Assembly: GCF_023078375.1 (NCBI RefSeq)
Contig: NZ_CP095554.1
Span: 1,972,501 to 2,036,500, forward strand
From: Roseomonas gilardii subsp. gilardii
GTDB taxonomy: Bacteria > Pseudomonadota > Alphaproteobacteria > Acetobacterales > Acetobacteraceae
DNA length: 64,000 nt
Direction: 5' to 3'
The notes under the pieces are model-generated. The model did not search any database and was not told the DNA's origin. It saw only the letters and a list, made by a program, of their open reading frames with translations. Both the position numbers and the translations under genes were made by a program. Of this stretch, positions 36,280 to 45,441 are shown piece by piece. Position 1 is the first letter of the stretch; each line of letters begins with the position of its first letter.

Positions 36280-37821
36280 GTGCTCCGCCGCGACCTGCTC
36301 GCCACGATTCCCGCCGCGTTCGCCCTTGCCGGGGCGGCGCATGACGCCTCGGCCCAGACCTCTTCCGGCGGGGGCCAGCCATCCGATGCCCCGGCGCCCT
36401 TCGACGGCAATTCCGTGCGGAGCATGGCGCGGGACCTCGCCGCCAAGCCCTTCCGCGCGCCGGACAGCGACCTGCCGCGCGAACTGGCCGCCCTGACCTA
36501 CGACAAGTACCGCGACATCCGTTTCAACCCGCAGCGTGCCTGGTGGCGCGATGGCGGGCTGCCTTTCCAGATGCAGCTCTTCCACCGCGGCTTCCTCTAC
36601 AAGCAGCGGGTGGAGATGTACGAGGTCGCGGAGGGCAGGGCGCAGCGCATCCTCTACAGCCCGGACCTGTTCAGCTTCCAGAACCTGGAGCCGCCCAGGC
36701 CCGCCGATCTCGGCTTCGCCGGCTTCCGCCTGCATGCGCCGATCAACCGGCCGGACTATTTCGACGAGGTCTGCGCCTTCCTCGGCGCCTCCTATTTCCG
36801 CGCCGTGGCCAAGGACCTGATCTACGGCCTTTCGGCGCGCGGCCTCGCCCTCAAGACGGCGGAGCCCTCGGGCGAGGAATTCCCCTTCTTCCGGGCCTTC
36901 TGGGTGGAACGGCCCCGGCCGGGGGTGAACTCGGTCACCGTCTGGGCCCTGCTCGACAGCCAGAGCGCCGCGGCCTCCTACCGCTTCACCATCCGCCCGG
37001 GCGCGGACACGGTCTTCGACACGGAGGCCACGATCTTCCCGCGCGTGGACATCGCCGCCGCCGGCATCGCGCCGCTGACCAGCATGTTCTGGTTCGCCGC
37101 CAATGACCGGGGCGGCGTCGATGACTACCGCCCCGCCGTGCATGATTCCGACGGGCTGATGATGCTGTCCGGCCGGGGCGAGCAGATCTGGCGGCCGCTG
37201 CACAATCCGCGTGACCTGCAGGTGAGCTATTTCGGCGATGTGAACCCGCGCGGCTTCGGGCTGATGCAGCGCAAGCGCGCCTTCACCAATTTCGACGACC
37301 TGGAGGCGCGCTACGAGCGCCGCCCGAGCGCCTGGGTGGAGCCGATCGGCGACTGGGGCGAGGGCGCGGTGCAGCTCGTCGAGATCCCGACCAGTTCCGA
37401 GATCCACGACAACATCGTCATGGCCTGGCGGCCGAAGGAGCCGCTGAAGGCCAAGGGGGAATACGGCTTCGTCTATCGCCTGCACTGGCTGCCGCAATGG
37501 ACGGGCCGGCCGGAGCTGGGGCGGGTGACGGACACCCGCGTCGGCGCCGGGATCAACAACCGGAACGCGCGGCTCTTCGTCATCGGCATGGCGGGCGGCA
37601 AGCTGGATTCACTGCCCGCCGAGGCGAAGCCGGCGCTGGAGGTCACCTCCGACAAGGGGCAGATCCGCAACCCCGTGGCGCAGCCCAATGGCGAGACCGG
37701 GGGCTGGCGTGTCTCCTTCGAGCTGGAGCCGGGCGGCGAGACGCAGGTGGAACTGCGCGCCGTGCTGCGCCTGGGCGACGAGCCGCTGGCGGAAAGCTGG
37801 GTGTACCGATGGACGGCGTGA
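36280..37821 (+). CDS. opgG: periplasmic glucan biosynthesis protein, OpgG/OpgD family
   Basis: Periplasmic protein acting on the beta-glucan backbone of osmoregulated periplasmic glucans. 513 residues: signal peptide with LRRDLLATIPAAFALAGAA and cleavage near ASAQ (a twin-Arg pair makes Tat export possible, as in OpgD), then the beta-sandwich catalytic-like domain with YDKYRDIRFNPQRAWW, DLFSFQNLEPP and GDVNPRGFGLMQRKRAFTNFDDLEARYERRPSAW. The GTG at 36280 has CGGAGG 5 bp upstream; a GTG two codons earlier is less well placed. Overlaps opgH by 13 bp. Confidence 0.92.
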   Translation: MLRRDLLATIPAAFALAGAAHDASAQTSSGGGQPSDAPAPFDGNSVRSMARDLAAKPFRAPDSDLPRELAALTYDKYRDIRFNPQRAWWRDGGLPFQMQLFHRGFLYKQRVEMYEVAEGRAQRILYSPDLFSFQNLEPPRPADLGFAGFRLHAPINRPDYFDEVCAFLGASYFRAVAKDLIYGLSARGLALKTAEPSGEEFPFFRAFWVERPRPGVNSVTVWALLDSQSAAASYRFTIRPGADTVFDTEATIFPRVDIAAAGIAPLTSMFWFAANDRGGVDDYRPAVHDSDGLMMLSGRGEQIWRPLHNPRDLQVSYFGDVNPRGFGLMQRKRAFTNFDDLEARYERRPSAWVEPIGDWGEGAVQLVEIPTSSEIHDNIVMAWRPKEPLKAKGEYGFVYRLHWLPQWTGRPELGRVTDTRVGAGINNRNARLFVIGMAGGKLDSLPAEAKPALEVTSDKGQIRNPVAQPNGETGGWRVSFELEPGGETQVELRAVLRLGDEPLAESWVYRWTA

Positions 37822-39979
37822 CGGCGGACACGCCGCGCCAGCCCCATCCCGCCGACCCCGGCTGGCATGCCCTGCCGTCCGAGGCGCCGCTCGCCATGCC
37901 GGTGCAGGACCTGCGCGGCCCCGCGCCGCCGGGCGGGCCGTCCGGTCGTCCCTCCGCCCCCCGCCTCATGGCGCTGCGCCGGCTGCTGGTGATCGGGGGC
38001 GCCGTCGCGCTGACGGCGCTCGGTGGGCGGGAGATGTATCTCGTGCTCGACCTCAGCCGGCCGACCACGTTGCAGATCGTGCTTTTCCTGCTCTTCCTCG
38101 TGCTCTTCGCCTGGGTGGCGCTCAGCTTCACCTCCGCCCTGGCGGGATTCTTCCGCATGCTGGCCGGTCCGGACCGGCGGCTCGGCATCTCCGCGCGCGA
38201 CCCGCTGCCGGAGCTGCGCGGCCGTACGGCGCTGCTGATGCCCGTCTATAACGAGGCGCCGGACCGGGTGATGGCGGCCTTGCAGGCGATGCACGAATCC
38301 CTGGCGGCGCTGGGGGCGGGCGGGCATTTCGACATCTTCATCCTGAGCGACACCACCGACGCCGATGCCTGGGTGGCGGAGGAAGCGGCCTTCCTGGCAC
38401 TGCGCGACCGCACCGGGGACCACGAGCGCATCTTCTACCGCCGCCGCCCGAAGAACACCGAGCGCAAGTCGGGAAACATCGCCGAATGGGTAACGCGTTT
38501 CGGCGGCGCCTATCCCCAGATGCTGATCCTCGATGCCGACAGCGTCATGGAGGGGGAGACGCTGGTGCGTCTCGCCGCCGCGATGGAGCGGCACGAGGAT
38601 GTCGGGCTGATCCAGACCCTGCCTGTGATCGTCAACGGCCGCTCGCTCTTCGCGCGGATGCAGCAGTTCGCGGGGCGGGTCTACGGGCCGCTGATCGCCG
38701 AGGGCATCGCCTGGTGGCATGGCACCGAGGGTAACTACTGGGGCCACAACGCCATGATCCGCACCCGCGCCTTCGCGGAACAGGCGGGCCTGCCGCAGCT
38801 GCGGGGGCGCAAGCCCTTCGGCGGCCATATCCTGAGCCATGACTTCGTCGAGGCGGCGCTGATGCGGCGCGGCGGCTGGGCGATCCACATGGTGCCCTCG
38901 CTCCGCGGGTCCTATGAGGAAAGCCCGCCCTCGCTGACCGACCTCGCCATCCGCGACCGGCGCTGGGCGCAGGGGAACCTGCAGCACATGGCGGTGCTGC
39001 CGGCGCGGGGCCTGCACTGGGTCAGCCGGCTGCACCTGCTGACGGGCATCGGCTCCTACATCACCGCGCCGCTCTGGTTCCTCTTCCTGGTGGTGGGCAT
39101 CCTGACCTCACTCCAGGCGCGCTTCATCCGGCCGGAGTATTTCCCCTCCGGTCCCAGCCTTTTTCCCGACTGGCCGGTGGTGGACCCGGTGCGCGCCATG
39201 TGGGTCTTCATCGGCACGATGGGACTGCTGCTGGTGCCCAAGCTGCTCGCCTGGATCGCGCTGCTCTTCCGTCCGGCGGAACGGCGCGGCTGCGGCGGGG
39301 CCATCCGCGCCTTTGTCAGCATGCTGGTGGAAACAGTGATCGCAGGGCTGCTGGCGCCGGTCACCATGCTCACCCAGTCGGTGGACGTGGCCTCCATCCT
39401 GCTCGGCCGGGACAGCGGCTGGAACGCGCAGCAGCGCGAGGATGGCAGCCTGCCCTATCGCGAGGTGCTGCGGCTCTACTGGCGGCATACCGTGTTCGGC
39501 CTGCTCTTCGGCGCGGCCGCCTGGCTGGTCTCGCCCTATCTGGCGCTCTGGATGCTGCCGGTGGTCCTCGGCCTCGCCCTGGCGGTGCCGCTGGCGGGCT
39601 GGACGGCGCGGCGTGGGGCGGGGAGGCGCTGCGCCGCCTGGGGCTGCTGCTGATCCCCGAGGAGCGGCAGGCCCCCGCCGTGCTGGAGCGTGCCAACGCG
39701 CTGTTCCGCGAATGGCGGGACCGGCCCGCCGCGCCCGCCGAGGCTGTCCACCGCCTGGCCGGCGATCCGGTCCTGGCCGAGGCGCATCGCCGGATGCTGC
39801 CGCCGCCGCGCCGCCCGCGGCTCGATCCGCTCGATCCCGCGCTGCTGATGGGCATGGCGCGGGTGGAGGAGGCAGAAGGGCTGGAGGATGTGTTGCCGGC
39901 CCTGTCCCGGGCGGAGAAGGCTGCCGTGCTCGGCCATGCACGGGGCCTGGACCTGCTGCTGGCCATGGCGGGGCGGTGA
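37809..39979 (+). CDS. opgH: glucan biosynthesis glucosyltransferase OpgH (C-terminus frameshifted)
   Basis: Inner-membrane GT2 enzyme polymerising the beta-1,2-glucan backbone. N-terminal membrane helices (about residues 60-115), then the cytosolic GT domain with LLMPVYNEAPDRV, ILDADSVMEG (DxD) and RDRRWAQGNLQH (Q/RxxRW), then further helices from about 415. The frame as read stops at 39653 after 614 residues; the expected tail GEALRRLGLLLIPEERQAP continues in another frame to 39979. One base is missing at about 39601-39612; repaired length 723 residues. The truncated form lacks only the cytoplasmic tail. Confidence 0.92.
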
Positions 39980-39988
39980 CGGCCCCGG

Positions 39989-42451
39989 TCAGCTTGCCGC
40001 CAGGACGGGCATCCAGCGCGCGAGCTGGGTCGGATCGCTGGGCTTGCCCAGCAGGAAGCCCTGGCCCTGGGTGCAGCCGGCCTCGCGGAGCTGCTGCAAC
40101 TGGTCCGGGCGTTCGATCCCCTCCGCCGTGGTGGTCATGCCCAGCGTATGCGCCAGGGCGGCGATTGAGTTGACGATCGCCAGGGAGTCCGGCCGCACCG
40201 ACATCTCCCGCACGAAGGACTGGTCGATCTTGATCTTGTCGAAGGCGAAGCTGCGCAGGTAGCTGAGCGAGGAATAGCCCGTCCCGAAATCGTCCAGCGC
40301 CGTGCTGATGCCGAGGTCGCGGAACTGGCGCAGGATCGCCGTGACGCGCTCGTTGTCCTGCAAAAGCGCGGATTCCGTGATCTCCAGCTCCAGCCGGCGC
40401 GGCGGCAGGCTGGAGGTTTCCAGCGCCGTGCGGACGGCCTGCACGATGTCCCCGCGCTGAAACTGGAGGGCCGACAGGTTCACCGCCACCCGGATCGGGT
40501 CCGGCCAGCGCATCGCCTCGGCACAGGCGCGGCGCAGCACCCATTCGCCGATGGGCACGATGAGGCCCATCTCCTCCGCCAGGGGGATGAACTGCGCCGG
40601 CGAGATCGGGCCGCGCTGCGGGTGGCGCCAGCGCAGCAGGGTTTCGAAGCCATTGAGCTGGCCACTCTCCAGGTCGAAGATCGGCTGGTAGAAGAGGGTC
40701 AGCTGCTCCTGCGCCAGGGCCGTGCGCAGGTCGGCCTCCAGCAGGGCGCGCTCATGGATCTCGGCCTCCATCGCATCCTCGAAGATGCGGTAGGTGCCGC
40801 GGCCGGATTCCTTGGCGCGATAGAGGGCGAGGTCGGCCTTGCTGAGAAGCTGGTCAGGCGTGATCTGGTTGTTCTGCGCCGCGGCGATGCCGATGCTCAC
40901 GCCCACCACCACGACCCGCCCGGAAAGGCTATAGGGTGCGCCGATCACCTCGATGACGCGCTGGGCGAGGAGTTCCGCCTGATGCGGCTGGTCGGGCGAG
41001 CGGTGCAGCACGGCGAATTCGTCGCCGCTCAGCCGCGCCACGACCTCCGTGGAGCGCAGGCAGCCCTGCAGGCGCTGGCCCACCAGTTCCAGCAGGGCAT
41101 CGCCGGCCGGATGGCCCAGCGTGTCGTTCACCAGCTTGAACTGGTCGAGGTCGAGGCAGAGCACGGCGATCTCGTCACGTCCGGGCCGCAGGTCCTGGAG
41201 CGCCTCCTTCACTTGGCTGCGGAAAAGGTGCCGGTTGGGCAGGCGCGTGAGCATGTCGTGATGCGCCATGAAGCGGATGCTGGCCTCGGTGCGCCGGCGC
41301 TCGGTGATGTCGTCATAGGTGGCGATCCAGCCGCCATCCGGCATCGGCTCCTGTGTCACCTCCAGGGCACGGCCCCCTGGAACCTCCACCACCAGCTCGG
41401 CGCGCTGCTGCTCTTTCGAGAGGCGGCGGTGCTCGTCCAGGCTGAGCTGTGCCAGATCACGCCCCGAACGCTGATGGCCGGCGAGGCGGAACAGCTCCTC
41501 CGCCCCCATGCCTTGCTGCACCGAGGCGGGTGGGATGTCGAAGAGATCAAGGAAGCGGACATTGCAGACGATCAGCCGCTGCGCCGAATCCACCATGCAG
41601 AGGCCCTGCGACATGTTGTTCAGCGCGGCATCGAAGCGCGTGTTCTGCATGTGGAGGTCGCGGTCGCGCTGCTGCAGGACCTCGTTCTGCGCCTGCGCCT
41701 CCAGCATTGCCTCCTGCACGTTCTCCTTGGCCTCGATCAGCTCCTGCTGGTTGTGGCTGAGGTCGGACACCAGCGCCTGCATCCGCGCATGGGTCTGCCG
41801 CAGCAGCCGGTTGTTGCCGAGCAGGAAGCCGACGAGGCCCAGGGAGCACAGGATCAGGCCGAGGAGGACACCCGAGAAGGTCCAGTGCAGCACCGTCAGG
41901 TCGCGCAGGTCCTGAGCGTTGCGCTCGGAACTGTCCCCATAGGCCGCCGCCGAGATCTGCAGCAGATCCTGGTTGAGCGGCCCCAGCAGGCGGAGCACCT
42001 CCTGCGGGATGCCGGCCTCGCCCAGCCGGGGCAGCAGGCCCTGGACCCGGGCGGTGACGTCATGCGCCTTCGCGATGTTCGCCGCCAGATCGGGGCGCCG
42101 GTCGAAGAACTCCCGCGCCTCGCCATTGCCGAAGAGCTGCAGCCGGTTCTTGAAGATGTCGAGCCAGAGCTGGACCTGTTCCTCGTCCCGGTCCCCGTCG
42201 GGCAGGGCGTAGAGGGCCACCATGGTCTGCAGCCGGTTCAGCTCCGGCACGGACTGGGTCACCAGCCAGGTGAGGTTGTAGCGCGACACGTTCTCCAGCG
42301 CCTGCTGGCGCTGGACGATCAGGATGGACAGGTAGAAGGCCGCGCCGATCAGCAGGATCGTGGCCGCCAGCAGCACGGATCGCGTACGGGAGGCCCAGGC
42401 CGGCAGGGTGATCGATGCCGGGAGCGCGGGAGGGTCGGCGGCAGGCGCCAT
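39989..42451 (-). CDS. membrane-anchored PAS-GGDEF-EAL protein
   Basis: Putative c-di-GMP enzyme of 820 residues. A first helix (about 25-45), a periplasmic helical domain, a second helix (about 195-220), a coiled coil, a PAS-like domain (about 285-400), GGDEF (about 410-570) and EAL (about 580-815). The cyclase signature reads SGDEF; Ser at the first position is tolerated in some active cyclases. The EAL signature reads ETL in NGFETLLRW, while DDFGTGYSSLSYL and EITESALL are intact, so phosphodiesterase activity is possible but not assured. Second gene after the sulfite-oxidase-fold gene, 7-bp gap. Confidence 0.9.
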   Translation of the reverse strand: MAPAADPPALPASITLPAWASRTRSVLLAATILLIGAAFYLSILIVQRQQALENVSRYNLTWLVTQSVPELNRLQTMVALYALPDGDRDEEQVQLWLDIFKNRLQLFGNGEAREFFDRRPDLAANIAKAHDVTARVQGLLPRLGEAGIPQEVLRLLGPLNQDLLQISAAAYGDSSERNAQDLRDLTVLHWTFSGVLLGLILCSLGLVGFLLGNNRLLRQTHARMQALVSDLSHNQQELIEAKENVQEAMLEAQAQNEVLQQRDRDLHMQNTRFDAALNNMSQGLCMVDSAQRLIVCNVRFLDLFDIPPASVQQGMGAEELFRLAGHQRSGRDLAQLSLDEHRRLSKEQQRAELVVEVPGGRALEVTQEPMPDGGWIATYDDITERRRTEASIRFMAHHDMLTRLPNRHLFRSQVKEALQDLRPGRDEIAVLCLDLDQFKLVNDTLGHPAGDALLELVGQRLQGCLRSTEVVARLSGDEFAVLHRSPDQPHQAELLAQRVIEVIGAPYSLSGRVVVVGVSIGIAAAQNNQITPDQLLSKADLALYRAKESGRGTYRIFEDAMEAEIHERALLEADLRTALAQEQLTLFYQPIFDLESGQLNGFETLLRWRHPQRGPISPAQFIPLAEEMGLIVPIGEWVLRRACAEAMRWPDPIRVAVNLSALQFQRGDIVQAVRTALETSSLPPRRLELEITESALLQDNERVTAILRQFRDLGISTALDDFGTGYSSLSYLRSFAFDKIKIDQSFVREMSVRPDSLAIVNSIAALAHTLGMTTTAEGIERPDQLQQLREAGCTQGQGFLLGKPSDPTQLARWMPVLAAS

Positions 42452-42458
42452 CGGGAGG

Positions 42459-42977
42459 TTACTTGACGATCAGTCGCGTCACCTGCCAGGCGGAGCGCCC
42501 GTAGTAGCGCTGTGCACGGAGATCGGGATTGCTGTCATAGGGATAGACGATGAAGAAGGGGCCCTTGTCGCTGACCGGCATGTAGTTGCCGTCCCGCTTG
42601 AAGGCGAGCAGCGTGCCGAAGCGCGAGAAATCCTCCATCGGCAGCTCGGTCGTATACTCGTTGAGGGCCATGGCCTGCACCGCGGTGCCGAAGGCGCCCA
42701 GCTCCTCCATCAGCCGGGCCATCGGCACGCCCTCGAAGCGCACCGGCTGCTCGTACCAGGGGGTCTGGGTCACGATGCTGGCCATGCCCATGGCCTCCAG
42801 CATCGGGCGGTCGAGCCGGGCCAGATCGCCGTCGTTGAAGACCTTGATCTTGCCCGAGACCGTCAGCACAGGCTTGGAGGACGGCGACCCGAGCGGACCG
42901 GCGGCGCCGGTCAGCACGCCGCCCGTCAGGCCCGCCAGGAGCCTTGTCATGGACCGTCGCGTCAGCCGATCGTCCAT
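42459..42977 (-). CDS. exported molybdopterin-oxidoreductase-fold protein
   Basis: 172 residues: signal peptide (RRSMTRLLAGLTGGVLTGAAG), then one small sulfite-oxidase-like domain with MLEAMGMASIVTQTPW, FEGVPMARLMEELGA, YTTELPMEDFSRFGTLLAFKRD and GPFFIVYPYDSNP. The molybdopterin cysteine is not visible, so it is probably a binding rather than redox protein. Such proteins are often found directly before GGDEF-EAL genes, as here, suggesting a periplasmic partner for that receptor. ATG at 42977 with GAGAGGA upstream. Confidence 0.75.
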   Translation of the reverse strand: MDDRLTRRSMTRLLAGLTGGVLTGAAGPLGSPSSKPVLTVSGKIKVFNDGDLARLDRPMLEAMGMASIVTQTPWYEQPVRFEGVPMARLMEELGAFGTAVQAMALNEYTTELPMEDFSRFGTLLAFKRDGNYMPVSDKGPFFIVYPYDSNPDLRAQRYYGRSAWQVTRLIVK

Positions 42978-43052
42978 CGTTGTCCTCTCCACAAGCGGGC
43001 GCCCAAGGCCATTTTAGCAAGCATACGTGATTTGGGTGGAATGATCACTCTC

Positions 43053-43441
43053 TCAGGTTGTATATTCCGCCCGATTTCCTCCCTCGATGCCGGGCCGGCC
43101 GGAATAGGTGCAGCCTTCCGCCAGGCCGTCGGGACCCCGCCGCACCGTGACGCGGTCCAGCCCCTCCAGATCGCTGGCGAGCTGGTTCCAGATCCAGCGC
43201 GCCACATTCTCCAGGCTGGGATGTTCCAGCCCCTCGATATCGTTCAGGTAGGTGTGGTCGACCTTCAGCCGCACCTTCTCCACCACCTGCTCCACCTCGT
43301 AGAGGTTATGCGACCAGCCATAGACCGGGTCCGGCTCACCCCGCAGGAAGACCTGTACCAGGAAGGAATGCCCATGCAGCCCCGAGAAGGGGGGAGCTGG
43401 TGCGCGGCCTCGAAGGTGAATTCCTTCAGGGTTTCAATCAT
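43053..43441 (-). pseudogene. 6-carboxytetrahydropterin synthase paralogue, frameshifted and lacking the catalytic Cys
   Basis: PTPS/QueD fold, 129 residues when repaired. The N-terminal MIETLKEFTFEAAHQLPP is in one frame; FSGLHGHSFLVQVFLRGEPDP onward is in another. One C is missing in the six-C run (plus-strand G run 43389-43394). Zinc ligands are present (AAH, HGH), as are KVDHTYLNDI and the end EGCTYSG. The stretch that holds the catalytic Cys in QueD (GHKCGRLHGH in E. coli) is absent: LPP runs straight into FSGLHGH. So even repaired it may not be a canonical QueD. ATG at 43441. Confidence 0.8.
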
Positions 43442-43826
43442 GATCGTTCCCAAGCCGCAGGATGCGGCAAGCCTGAGAATTGTATCACAATGGAAACTTC
43501 AACCCCAGGATCTGAATGATTTATAAAATCAACCTTGGGTTGGAGTGTGGCATGCTTCCCGCTGTCCGGCGCCGATCGCTCCCGGGCCGCTTTGGAGGCG
43601 CCGGGCGGCGGTTGTCATCGGGCGCAGCTTGGCAGGTGGCTGGGATGATACCGAATAAAACGCGGAATGAAAGAAATTCTCATTCTCGTCTTTCGGTCTT
43701 GTTCTTGTGAAGGAAGCGACTGTTCTTCGGGATTGTTATTCCTTCATTGCGAGGAACAGGATGAGCCTGTCCTGGAACGCGTGGCGTGGGCCACGCCGCA
43801 TCAATCGCAACCTGGAGGGCCTAAGG
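43442..43826. other. divergent intergenic region, A+T-rich
   Basis: 385 bp between the QueD-like gene (minus) and a small Cys-rich gene (plus). It contains the hairpin GCCGCA-GGA-TGCGGC at 43455-43469, the inverted repeat ATTGT-ATC-ACAAT at about 43479-43491 and the A+T-rich palindrome TGATTTATAAAATCA at 43517-43531. These probably belong to promoters and operators. No preQ1 riboswitch is recognisable. Confidence 0.4.
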
Positions 43827-44042
43827 ATGTCAGCAGCCTCGATGAACCACGCCGCTTGCGAGAAGTGCAGCTTCTTCGATCTGTACATGCCGCATCAGAG
43901 TGCGCCGAAGGAAGGCGAGAAACTGGGTCTCTGCCGCTACAACCCGCCGGTGACGCAGCCCAGCGCCGAAGCCCATGGACTCTGGCCCAAGGTTTCCAAC
44001 GACGACTGGTGCGGGCACTACGAGCCCGAAACCAAGCACTGA
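43827..44042 (+). CDS. small four-cysteine protein, conserved-looking, function unknown
   Basis: 71 residues with C-x2-C (ACEKCSFFD), then GLCRYNPPVTQP and GLWPKVSNDDWCGHYE. The two single cysteines with the CxxC pair make a four-Cys set that could bind zinc or an iron-sulfur cluster; the Trp- and Asp-rich end is distinctive. I have no firm family name. ATG at 43827 with AAGG just upstream; ATG at 43842 is possible. The frame is open to 43707 without similarity. Confidence 0.6.
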   Translation: MSAASMNHAACEKCSFFDLYMPHQSAPKEGEKLGLCRYNPPVTQPSAEAHGLWPKVSNDDWCGHYEPETKH

Positions 44043-44062
44043 GCTTTCTGGCTGGCATGGTC

Positions 44063-44099
44063 AGCCCCGCCCTCGCCCCATTCCGGGTGAGGGCGGGCT
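44063..44099. terminator. bidirectional terminator between Cys-rich gene and queE
   Basis: AGCCCCGCCCTCGCCC pairs with GGGTGAGGGCGGGCT around CATTCC, with one bulged C and a G-U pair; T residues follow on the plus strand. Lies between convergent genes. Confidence 0.7.
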
Positions 44100-44145
44100 T
44101 CCGTCAGGCCAGAGGGATGCGGCGCCCAGGAATCAGGGCCAGGGA

Positions 44146-44778
44146 TCAGGGAATGCCGATCAGCTTGTGGGTCTGCAGGGACAGCCGCCATTGTGGGTGT
44201 TCCAGGCAGTAGCGCACGGCCGCCTCGGTATGGGCCAGCCGGTCGGGGCCATCCATCGGCTGCAGGTAGAAGTACCGGAATTCCAGCGGCGGCAGGGAAT
44301 CGGGCATCAGCGAGGGCTGCGGAAAGACGAGCTTCAGCTCGGAGCCGCGCCGGACCTTGAGTGGCGCGCCGGCCTTGGGGCTGATGCAGAGCCAGTCGAT
44401 CCCCTCTGGAGGCTCCACCGTCCCATTGCTTTCCACCGCGATCTCGAAACCCCGCGCATGCATCGCCGCGATCAGAGGAGTGTCGAGTTGCAGCAGGGGC
44501 TCGCCCCCCGTGAAGACCACGTAGCGATGCGCGGCGCCGCCGGGCCAGGCGGCCTCGATCGCGGCGGCCAGGGCCTCGGCATCCGCGAAGCGCCCGCCGC
44601 CCTCGCCATCCATGCCGATGAAATCCGTGTCGCAGAACTGGCAGACCGCCGTGGCACGGTCCTCCTCCCGCCCGCTCCAGAGGTTGCAGCCGGCGAAGCG
44701 GCAGAAGACCGAGGGCCGGCCGGCCTGCGCGCCTTCGCCCTGGAGGGTCGCGAAGATCTCCTTGACGGTGTAGCTCAT
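44146..44778 (-). CDS. queE: 7-carboxy-7-deazaguanine synthase
   Basis: Radical-SAM enzyme converting 6-carboxytetrahydropterin to 7-carboxy-7-deazaguanine on the queuosine path. 210 residues. The cluster-binding cysteines follow C-x14-C-x2-C (GCNLW ... VCQFCDTDF), the variant known from some QueE proteins rather than C-x3-C-x2-C. EIFATLQGEGAQAGRPSVFCRFAG and VVFTGGEPLLQ are diagnostic. It overlaps the upstream QueD gene by four bases (ATGA). queC and queF are not in the window. Confidence 0.93.
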   Translation of the reverse strand: MSYTVKEIFATLQGEGAQAGRPSVFCRFAGCNLWSGREEDRATAVCQFCDTDFIGMDGEGGGRFADAEALAAAIEAAWPGGAAHRYVVFTGGEPLLQLDTPLIAAMHARGFEIAVESNGTVEPPEGIDWLCISPKAGAPLKVRRGSELKLVFPQPSLMPDSLPPLEFRYFYLQPMDGPDRLAHTEAAVRYCLEHPQWRLSLQTHKLIGIP

Positions 44779-45335
44779 GCGCCCGCCACGGCCCGCAGGG
44801 GCATGGTGAGGTCGTTGATGCTGTCATCCGCCCGCTGCCACCAGCGCGGCGCTCCACCCAGGGCGGTGGCGGGCAGGAAGGCCAGCGGGTCGCCGTCGAA
44901 GGTGACGGTGTTGGTGGGCGTTTCCTCGATCCGGATGCCGGCGCAGCGCAGCCGGCCGCCATCCTCCGCCAGGAAGGCGTTCAGCTTGCTCAGGAAGAGG
45001 CAGGCCAGGATCTCGGTGGTCGGGTCGCCCGGCGTGACCAGGAGCCGGCCCAGGCGCTGGGGCTCGTTCTGACGGAACCAGGCCAGCAGCGGATCGCCCT
45101 CGGCGATCTGGAAGGCATGGTCCACCATCCCGTCGATCCAGCGGTGCCAGCGGGATTTCGCGCGCTCGAAGGGCTCGACCATGTTGGCATGGCCGTCCAG
45201 CGGCGCCGGGCGGGCTGCCTCCAGCCGCACCGTCACCGTCTCGTTGTGCCCGTGCGGCACGGCGCATTTCTCCGACCCGCCCGACAGCAGGCGGTGCCCC
45301 ATGGCATAGCGGCGTGAGAAGACGAGACCGAACAT
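44775..45335 (-). CDS. queD: 6-carboxytetrahydropterin synthase
   Basis: Makes 6-carboxytetrahydropterin from dihydroneopterin triphosphate, the QueE substrate. 186 residues, longer than the usual 120-140 because of insertions after the first domain strand. Zinc and catalytic residues are in place: RRYAMGHRL, then EKCAVPHGHNETV with the catalytic Cys and two His, DHAF, PTTEILA and RIEETPTNTV. The ATG at 45335 begins MFGLVFSRRYAMGH; the frame runs 10 codons further upstream. Coupled to queE. Together with the Cys-less paralogue at 43 kb the window has two PTPS-fold genes. Confidence 0.88.
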   Translation of the reverse strand: MFGLVFSRRYAMGHRLLSGGSEKCAVPHGHNETVTVRLEAARPAPLDGHANMVEPFERAKSRWHRWIDGMVDHAFQIAEGDPLLAWFRQNEPQRLGRLLVTPGDPTTEILACLFLSKLNAFLAEDGGRLRCAGIRIEETPTNTVTFDGDPLAFLPATALGGAPRWWQRADDSINDLTMPLRAVAGA

Positions 45336-45441
45336 GCGCGGTCCTCTAGACCAAGGCGTCCCCATGGAGAAGCGGGATGCGCCCGGCCCGGCTCCGCGTG
45401 CGCGGCAGGGCGGAGCGGGGTGGGGGCAGGCGGCCCGCCGC

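Noticed and set aside
43442-43560. preQ1 riboswitch upstream of the QueD-like gene
   Set aside because: No preQ1 hairpin plus A-rich tail could be recognised; only simple palindromes are visible.
43660-43700. Fur-box-like repeat (GAGAATGAGAAT on the minus strand)
   Set aside because: Only two imperfect hexamers match and the adjacent genes are not obviously iron-related.
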